A stretch of 10,868 bases of DNA, taken from an uncultured Tannerella sp. Lineage in GTDB: Bacteria > Bacteroidota > Bacteroidia > Bacteroidales > Tannerellaceae. The position numbers and the translations under genes are program-made. The notes beneath the pieces are model-generated. The model ran no database searches and had not been told where the DNA came from. It saw only the letters and a program-made list of their open reading frames with translations. The stretch's first letter is position 1; each line of letters opens with the position of its first letter. The stretch is from assembly GCA_938036405.1 (NCBI GenBank), contig CALHPT010000266.1:1-10868 (forward strand), written 5' to 3'. This document shows positions 6,585 to 10,868 of this stretch, in pieces.

Positions 6585-6595
6585 CCGCACGCGCC

Positions 6596-7693
6596 ATGCT
6601 GCTCATCAGAGATGTATTACGTGAAATAGAGCGCCTCGCACCGACCGCGTTGCAAGAGTCGTACGACCATACAGGCCTTCAGGTGGGCGACGTCAACCAG
6701 CCGGCGCGTGGCGCACTGCTCTGCGTCGACGTCACGGAGGCCGTGGTCGACGAGGCCATCGCCCACGATTGCAACCTCATCATTGCCCACCATCCGCTGC
6801 TGTTCCGCCCCCTGCGTGAGCTGACGGGTGCGGACTATGTGCAGCGGTGCGTGGCCAAAGCCTGCCGGCACGATCTCGTGATCTATGCCGCCCATACGAA
6901 CCTCGACAATGCCACGGGCGGCGTCAACTACAAGCTGGCCGAGCTGCTCGGGCTACAGAACACACGCATCCTGCATCCGCTGTCGGACAGCCTGCTGAAG
7001 CTCGTCACCTTCGTGCCGGAGGCGCACGCCGATGCTGTGCGCGCGGCCTTGGCCGACGCCGGGGCCGGCCACATCGGAGCCTACGACGCATGCAGCTTCA
7101 GCAGCCGGGGCGAGGGGCGATTCCGCGCCTCGGAGGGCTGTCAGCCATACGTCGGCACCGTCGGCGCACTGCATGTCGAGCCTGAGGTGCGCGTAGAGAC
7201 CGTCCTGCCGCGCCATCTGCGCAGCGCCGTGGTACGGGCCTTGCTCGCAGCGCATCCCTACGAGGAGGTGGCCTACGATCTCTATCCATTGAGTAACGCC
7301 TGGTCGCAGGCCGGATCGGGCGCCGTCGGTGAACTGGCGGAGCCAATGAGTGAGGCGGACTTCCTGCATCACTTGAAGAGCGTGCTCCGTGTGCCCTGCG
7401 TGCGCCACTCCGCACTGCGCGGTCGGCCGGTGAGGCGCGTGGCCCTCTGCGGTGGAAGCGGCGCGTTCCTTTGGCGTGACGCCGCAGCGGCGGATGCGGA
7501 TGTATTCGTGACGGGTGAGGCAAAGTACAACGACTACTTCGACGTGGCGGATAGCATCCTCCTGGCCGTAGTCGGACACTATGAGAGCGAGCGATGCACG
7601 GTGGATCTCTTTCACGAAATCATCTCCTCGAAACACCCTACTTTTGCACTACGAAACTCAGAAACAAGCATTAATCCCATAACATATTTATAG
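6596..7693 (+). CDS. NIF3-family dinuclear metal-centre protein (DUF34)
   Basis: A 365-residue member of the NIF3/YqfO/DUF34 family, proteins that form hexameric rings with a two-metal site. No single cellular role is established for the family. Metal ligands can be seen: HHPLLF (His65, His66), AAHTNLD (His100, Asp104) and, near the C-terminus, GHYESE (His328, Glu332). The protein is the long form with a middle CutA-like insert between the two halves (about residues 130-240, containing VGTVGALHVEP and AAHPYEEVAYDLYPL), as in Bacillus YqfO, not the short 250-residue form. The start at 6596 opens the conserved MLLIRDVLREIERLAP helix. It sits 11 bases after aspS and its stop lies 3 bases before the next start, so it is part of an operon. 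The partner zinc-ribbon protein is a frequent neighbour of NIF3 in Bacteroidetes, which suggests a shared task that remains unknown. Confidence 0.93.
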   Translation: MLLIRDVLREIERLAPTALQESYDHTGLQVGDVNQPARGALLCVDVTEAVVDEAIAHDCNLIIAHHPLLFRPLRELTGADYVQRCVAKACRHDLVIYAAHTNLDNATGGVNYKLAELLGLQNTRILHPLSDSLLKLVTFVPEAHADAVRAALADAGAGHIGAYDACSFSSRGEGRFRASEGCQPYVGTVGALHVEPEVRVETVLPRHLRSAVVRALLAAHPYEEVAYDLYPLSNAWSQAGSGAVGELAEPMSEADFLHHLKSVLRVPCVRHSALRGRPVRRVALCGGSGAFLWRDAAAADADVFVTGEAKYNDYFDVADSILLAVVGHYESERCTVDLFHEIISSKHPTFALRNSETSINPITYL

Positions 7694-7696
7694 CGT

Positions 7697-8590
7697 ATGA
7701 CTACGAAGAAAGAAACGTCAGTGATCAATGAGGCGGAAACGCCAACGCCCGAAGTGGTGGAAACGGCCGCCCCAACTAACGAACCCGAAGCGCAATCGGC
7801 TCCCGCGGACACCGCGCCCGCAGCCGACAACGAGGCGGAGTACAATAAGCTGACGGTGGAAGAGCGGCTGAGATCGCTGCACCGATTGCAGGCGATCATG
7901 ACAGAGGTCGACAAGCTGAAAACCCTGCGTGGGGAGCTGCCGCTGGAGGTGCAGGACTTGGAAGATGAAATAGCCGGACTGGAGACGCGCATCAAGAACT
8001 ATCAGGGCGGCATTGAGGAGAATAAGGCGAACGTGCTGGCGCAGAAAAACAAAATCACGGAGTCGAGAGAGCTGATCGAGCGCTACAAATCGCAGCTCGA
8101 CAACGTGCGCAACAACCGCGAGTTCGACAACCTGACGAAGGAAATCGAGTTCCAAGGCCTCGAGATTGAGTTCGCCGAAAAGAAAATCCGCGAGTTCAAC
8201 GCCGCCGTGGACGCCAAAAAGCAGAAGATCAAGCAGAGCAAGGAAGTGCTCGAAGGGCGCAAGGGCGACTTGGCGCAGAAGAAGAGCGAGCTGGATGAGA
8301 TCACCTCCGAGACGCGTCAGGAGGAGGAGCGTCTGCGCGACAAAGCCAAGGCGCTCGAGACGACCATCGAGCCACGCCTGCTGGCAGCCTTCAAACGCAT
8401 TCGCAAGGGCGCCCGCAACGGGCTCGCCGTGGTGCCCATCGAACGCGATGCGTGCGGCGGCTGCTTCAACAAAATTCCGCCCCAGAGACAGATGGACATC
8501 AAGCTGAGGAAGAAAATCATCGTCTGCGAGTACTGCGGCCGTATCATGATTGACCCCGATCTGGCCGAAGAGGCGACTCCCAACACCTGA
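7697..8590 (+). CDS. C4-type zinc-ribbon coiled-coil protein
   Basis: A 297-residue cytoplasmic protein of the zf-RING_7 / CT398-like family. Residues 1-50 are a low-complexity tail rich in Pro, Ala, Glu and Thr. Residues about 52-235 form a long helical hairpin coiled coil rich in Lys, Glu and Leu, with the conserved NNREFDNL block at the turn (139-146). The C-terminus is a four-cysteine zinc ribbon: CGGC (253, 256) and CEYC (277, 280). Family members have been suggested to bind nucleic acid or protein partners, but no activity is settled. The acidic tail is longer than I would expect for Bacteroides relatives, which as I recall begin near the VEERL segment. The start is 3 bases after the NIF3 stop, indicating cotranscription and probably coupled translation. 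A strong terminator follows. Confidence 0.9.
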   Translation: MTTKKETSVINEAETPTPEVVETAAPTNEPEAQSAPADTAPAADNEAEYNKLTVEERLRSLHRLQAIMTEVDKLKTLRGELPLEVQDLEDEIAGLETRIKNYQGGIEENKANVLAQKNKITESRELIERYKSQLDNVRNNREFDNLTKEIEFQGLEIEFAEKKIREFNAAVDAKKQKIKQSKEVLEGRKGDLAQKKSELDEITSETRQEEERLRDKAKALETTIEPRLLAAFKRIRKGARNGLAVVPIERDACGGCFNKIPPQRQMDIKLRKKIIVCEYCGRIMIDPDLAEEATPNT

Positions 8591-8619
8591 CCCCCGCGAC
8601 TGATCACCAAGAATTGCAG

Positions 8620-8665
8620 CGCCGCCCTGTCGGAATCCCTTCCGGCGGGGCGGCGTTGTGTTATT
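8620..8665 (+). terminator. terminator of the aspS operon
   Basis: CGCCGCCC (8620-8627) pairs with GGGCGGCG (8648-8655). Inside, TCGGAA and TTCCGG extend the hairpin, leaving a TCCC loop. TTGTGTTATT follows at 8656-8665. It lies 30 bases after the zinc-ribbon protein stop. The opposite strand has only a weak T tract, so it mainly serves the rightward operon. Confidence 0.75.
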
Positions 8666-8921
8666 GAGGGAGAGAGTGGTCGGCGGTTAAGCCAGCAGGG
8701 GGCATCGAAGCTGTTCGGGCCGCAGCGTCCAATCCGATAGGAGCCAACCGCCGAACCAGACCGGCCCCATACGCCGAGCGGAATTGGGCCTATCCACCCG
8801 AAGCGATTGGGCCTACACGCCCCATGGGGTGGGGGCTGTCAGGCAAACAGTCTTGGGCGCATCATGCAAGCCCGCCCGGACCCACTCTGCCCCCCGGTTT
8901 TGTCCCTATCATCCGTCGTCG
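8666..8921. other. non-coding gap between converging transcription units
   Basis: No gene is supported. Visible structures are an 8-bp inverted repeat, CGGCGGTT (8681-8688) and AACCGCCG (8746-8753), enclosing 57 bases; a direct repeat of ATTGGGCCTA at 8783-8792 and 8806-8815 (23 bp apart); and a perfect 10-bp palindrome, CCCCATGGGG, at 8820-8829. Open frames crossing it on the plus strand overlap the radical SAM gene and look like GC-rich shadows. No clear terminator for the leftward radical SAM gene is seen. Confidence 0.5.
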
Positions 8922-9674
8922 CTAACTGCCGCAGCGTTGCCACGTCACACGCGAGAGGGCGTCCAGCAGGCCGGCGTGGTCCAAACTGTGGAGCGGCGCC
9001 TTACCTCCGGCATAGCTGCAATGGTTCACCTGCTTGTCCCACGAGATGGAGACGAAGCGCTCCGGGCGCAAACAACGTGTCAGGCAGGCGGGCGCCTGAA
9101 AGGGCTGTCGGCCGGCCACTTCGGCCAACTGCCGAGCCGACGGAGTACGGTCGGGACGACGGGGTACGAGGATGATCTGCTGGCGGGTGAGTAGGCCGAG
9201 AAAACGCGCGAAGACGGCCGTGGCCTCCGGCAGCCGATCAGATTCAACGAGCAGGTTCAGCCCGGGCTTGATGGGCGTTGCGGCGAGGCGACGGATCAGG
9301 CCCTCCACGCGACGGACTTCGTCGGCGTCGTGCGGGCGGTGGATGGTGACGTGAATCTTGTCTGGCGCATCGCGTAGAAGTTGTAGCCAGACGGCGTCGT
9401 GCTCCAGCGGCAGTCCGTTGGTTGTGACCGTGAGGTAACACCGAGGGTAGAGCGCGCGGATGATGTCGAACACCCCGTCGTACTCGAACGGTTCGCCACC
9501 GCCGAGCGAGACGGCCCGCACGCCGTGCGCTATGCAATCCGTGGCCAGGCGGATCACCTCCGACGGGCGCCACATGGTCGCTCCCTCCGGCCGACTATGG
9601 TTGTAGCAAAAGGGGCACTGCTTGGAGCAATAGTTGCTGAGGTCGATGGAGATTTGCTCAATCATTTCAATCAT
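8922..9674 (-). CDS. small radical SAM enzyme with a twitch-like C-terminus
   Basis: A 250-residue radical SAM protein of unknown substrate. The CxxxCxxC motif for the catalytic [4Fe-4S] cluster is CSKQCPFC (Cys16, Cys20, Cys23), and the SAM-binding GGGEP motif is at 58-62. The barrel core (about 6-170) includes LTVTTNGLPL and KIHVTIHRPHD. The C-terminal 60 residues contain four cysteines (197, 201, 219, 248) in an order like that of a half-SPASM (twitch) domain: C-x3-C, then ISWDKQVNHCSYAGG. This suggests an auxiliary iron-sulfur cluster, an inference from spacing only. Half-SPASM enzymes often act on peptides or other macromolecules, but no RiPP precursor was found here. The start ATG (9672-9674) overlaps the stop of the upstream gene as ATGA, so translation is coupled and the two products probably work together. 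Met4 is an alternative start. Confidence 0.88.
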   Translation of the reverse strand: MIEMIEQISIDLSNYCSKQCPFCYNHSRPEGATMWRPSEVIRLATDCIAHGVRAVSLGGGEPFEYDGVFDIIRALYPRCYLTVTTNGLPLEHDAVWLQLLRDAPDKIHVTIHRPHDADEVRRVEGLIRRLAATPIKPGLNLLVESDRLPEATAVFARFLGLLTRQQIILVPRRPDRTPSARQLAEVAGRQPFQAPACLTRCLRPERFVSISWDKQVNHCSYAGGKAPLHSLDHAGLLDALSRVTWQRCGS

Positions 9675-10504
9675 GTAGGGATATAGTCCTCCTCACGCGG
9701 CAGGGTAGAGAGCGAAAAATTTGGACTCTCTTCGAACCGGCAGGGGGTATGCTGAGCAATTTGGAGGTACTCCTTATCGGCAAAGCATCCGGGAATGCGA
9801 TGGATGCGCGACCTAAATTCCTCCGGCACCTGAGAAAGTTTTACCGGATGGCGGGGCGTGATCATTCGTTTGGCCAGATGCGCGACCCAGTAGGGCTGCA
9901 CGTAGATGTAGTAAGGCATCGTTTTGAACTCTGTGGAAAACTCCATGCGACCCTCCGCTTTATTATATTCACTTTCGACATCGAAGAATTTCAGGTCGTA
10001 GATCGTCGTAAGGATGCCACTATCGACCATCTGGCGCATTACGGATTGTTCGTCGATCACTTTGCGATAGGTCGGCTCATTAATCGCTTTGATACAGCTC
10101 GAAAAGTTGACGATGTAGAGCCCTCTGCGCTTCGATATCTGTGTATTGATCGGCAGCCCTCCTTCACGACAGCGTGCATAAAACTCTTCAGTTCGTGTGG
10201 GGTCGATCTGGACGACGTAGCGACTCCATCGTTCCACGTCATCTGGTGCACGCGGATGCTCGATAAGATCAGATAAAAAATCATCCACCTGTTCTTCGGT
10301 GATCGCAAAAGGGATCCTTGGGAGGAGGTCTTCGTTCGTGTTGGGCCCAAACAATAAGGAAGATATGCCTTCCCCTTCGGGCACGTCCCAAGGCACGGGA
10401 CCGTTTTCGTTATACTCAATGATGGCCACGTTGTCGTCGTCGTCTACCATGTACCAGGCGGTGGACATGGAGTGCGTGGCGGGATATTCTTTATCAAGTA
10501 GCAT
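9671..10504 (-). CDS. uncharacterised 277-residue protein coupled to a radical SAM gene
   Basis: Not recognised as any named family. It opens MLLDKEYPATHSMSTAWYMVD and then runs through a strongly acidic segment (about 20-60). The middle has a hydrophobic strand-like block, RRGLYIVNFSSCIKAI, and an aromatic stretch, MPYYIYVQPYWVAHL. No signal peptide or membrane segment is seen, so it is probably cytoplasmic. Four cysteines are scattered and form no clear metal motif. The stop overlaps the radical SAM start by 4 bases (ATGA), so it may be the substrate, a carrier or a partner of that enzyme, which is inference from context. One sampled line within it is about 45% GC against about 65% in a sampled line of the radical SAM gene, an odd contrast for a coupled pair. 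Met13 is a possible later start, but the longer form leaves a normal 80-base gap to the repeat array. Confidence 0.75.
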   Translation of the reverse strand: MLLDKEYPATHSMSTAWYMVDDDDNVAIIEYNENGPVPWDVPEGEGISSLLFGPNTNEDLLPRIPFAITEEQVDDFLSDLIEHPRAPDDVERWSRYVVQIDPTRTEEFYARCREGGLPINTQISKRRGLYIVNFSSCIKAINEPTYRKVIDEQSVMRQMVDSGILTTIYDLKFFDVESEYNKAEGRMEFSTEFKTMPYYIYVQPYWVAHLAKRMITPRHPVKLSQVPEEFRSRIHRIPGCFADKEYLQIAQHTPCRFEESPNFSLSTLPREEDYIPT

Positions 10505-10584
10505 GGGGTGGGGCGGATTGTATAAAACGATTCTTTTGATCTACTCGGGAGAGCCCAAAGATGCTTAGAAGATTCTTTTTAGGG

Positions 10585-10868
10585 AGCTTCCGAGTGTATG
10601 GAAATGCGTAGAAATTTTTTTCAGTGAGCTTCTGAGTGCACTGAGGTACGTGGGGGATTCCCCCAAAGAGCTTCTGAGTGCATAGAGGTGCGTGGGGGAT
10701 TCCCCCAGAGAGCTTCTGAGCGCATTGAGGTACGTGGGGGATTCCCCCAGAGAGCTTCCGAGTGCATAGAGGTGCGTGGGGGATTCCCCCAGGGAGCCTC
10801 CGACCGCACAGATGTGCGTGGGGGATTCCCCCAGAGAGCTTCTGAGCGCATTGAGGTACGTGGGGGAT
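10585..10868 (+). repeat. tandem array 2: 42-bp units, runs off the right edge
   Basis: Contiguous units begin at 10585 (diverged), 10627, 10669, 10711, 10753, 10795 and 10837 (cut by the window edge). Each holds stem-loop C (for example CGCAC-AGAT-GTGCG in the 10795 unit) directly followed by stem-loop D (TGGGGG-ATT-CCCCCA). In the diverged first unit, D changes to a weaker A-T-rich stem (GAAA with TTTT) and C to TGTAT-GGAA-ATGCG, so both stay largely pairable. Several C stems rely on G-T pairs as read on the plus strand. A minus-strand frame of 76 codons here simply follows the period. The array lies upstream of the leftward gene at 9671-10504, after an 80-base gap. What follows to the right is unknown. 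Confidence 0.92.

Noticed and set aside
5247..6590. A 447-codon minus-strand frame antisense to aspS
   Set aside because: It is a codon-bias shadow of aspS with no recognisable domain.
10651..10665. Likeness of GGGGATTCCCC in array 2 to a eukaryotic NF-kappaB site, and of GGGGGATTC to the tRNA T arm at 2274-2282
   Set aside because: Both are short GC-rich palindromes. There is no biological link in a bacterial genome and no wider similarity.
10621..10851. A 76-codon minus-strand repeat peptide in array 2
   Set aside because: It is explained by the 42-bp period without stops, and the hairpin pairing explains the conservation better.
10585..10868. Array 2 as a CRISPR array
   Set aside because: The whole 42-bp unit repeats with small changes, leaving no variable spacer part.

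Overview
The window looks like chromosomal DNA from a GC-rich member of the Bacteroidales. Two intergenic regions carry the Bacteroides-type -7 octamer TATCTTTG, no coding start has an obvious Shine-Dalgarno sequence, and the protein families fit (DUF1896, IntDOT-type integrase, monofunctional proline dehydrogenase, NIF3 next to a C4 zinc-ribbon coiled-coil protein). A high-GC Tannerella-like oral organism is my best guess, but that is inference.

Layout, left to right. (1) Positions 1 to about 2115 look like one end of an integrated mobile element, all read leftward: a DUF1896 protein (163-618), a tyrosine recombinase of the CTnDOT type (656-1885), and a 191-bp stretch with five copies of TGTAGCC in both orientations that are candidate integrase-binding sites. 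Sampled lines here are visibly lower in GC than the housekeeping genes. (2) A tRNA-Ser(GCT) (2266-2352, minus) has its own textbook Bacteroides promoter and a strong hairpin terminator. (3) A leftward pair, proline dehydrogenase (3016-4188) and a uracil-DNA-glycosylase-superfamily protein (2426-3019), overlap by GTGA. (4) The divergent intergenic region 4189-4829 carries seven tandem 42-bp repeats with paired stem-loops, then the aspS promoter. (5) A rightward operon follows: aspS (4830-6584), a NIF3-family protein (6596-7693) and a C4 zinc-ribbon coiled-coil protein (7697-8590), closed by a GC-rich terminator. (6) After a non-coding gap comes a leftward, translationally coupled pair: an unrecognised 277-residue protein (9671-10504) and a small radical SAM enzyme (8922-9674). 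(7) A second 42-bp tandem array of different sequence runs from 10585 off the right edge.

The most unusual signal is the pair of 42-bp arrays. They do not resemble each other in sequence, but both have a 42-bp period, two stem-loops per unit, base changes that keep the stems paired, and G-T pairs that favour a plus-strand transcript. Neither is CRISPR-like and neither looks protein-coding. The other unexplained item is the coupled radical SAM / unknown-protein pair. The remaining genes are ordinary housekeeping genes.
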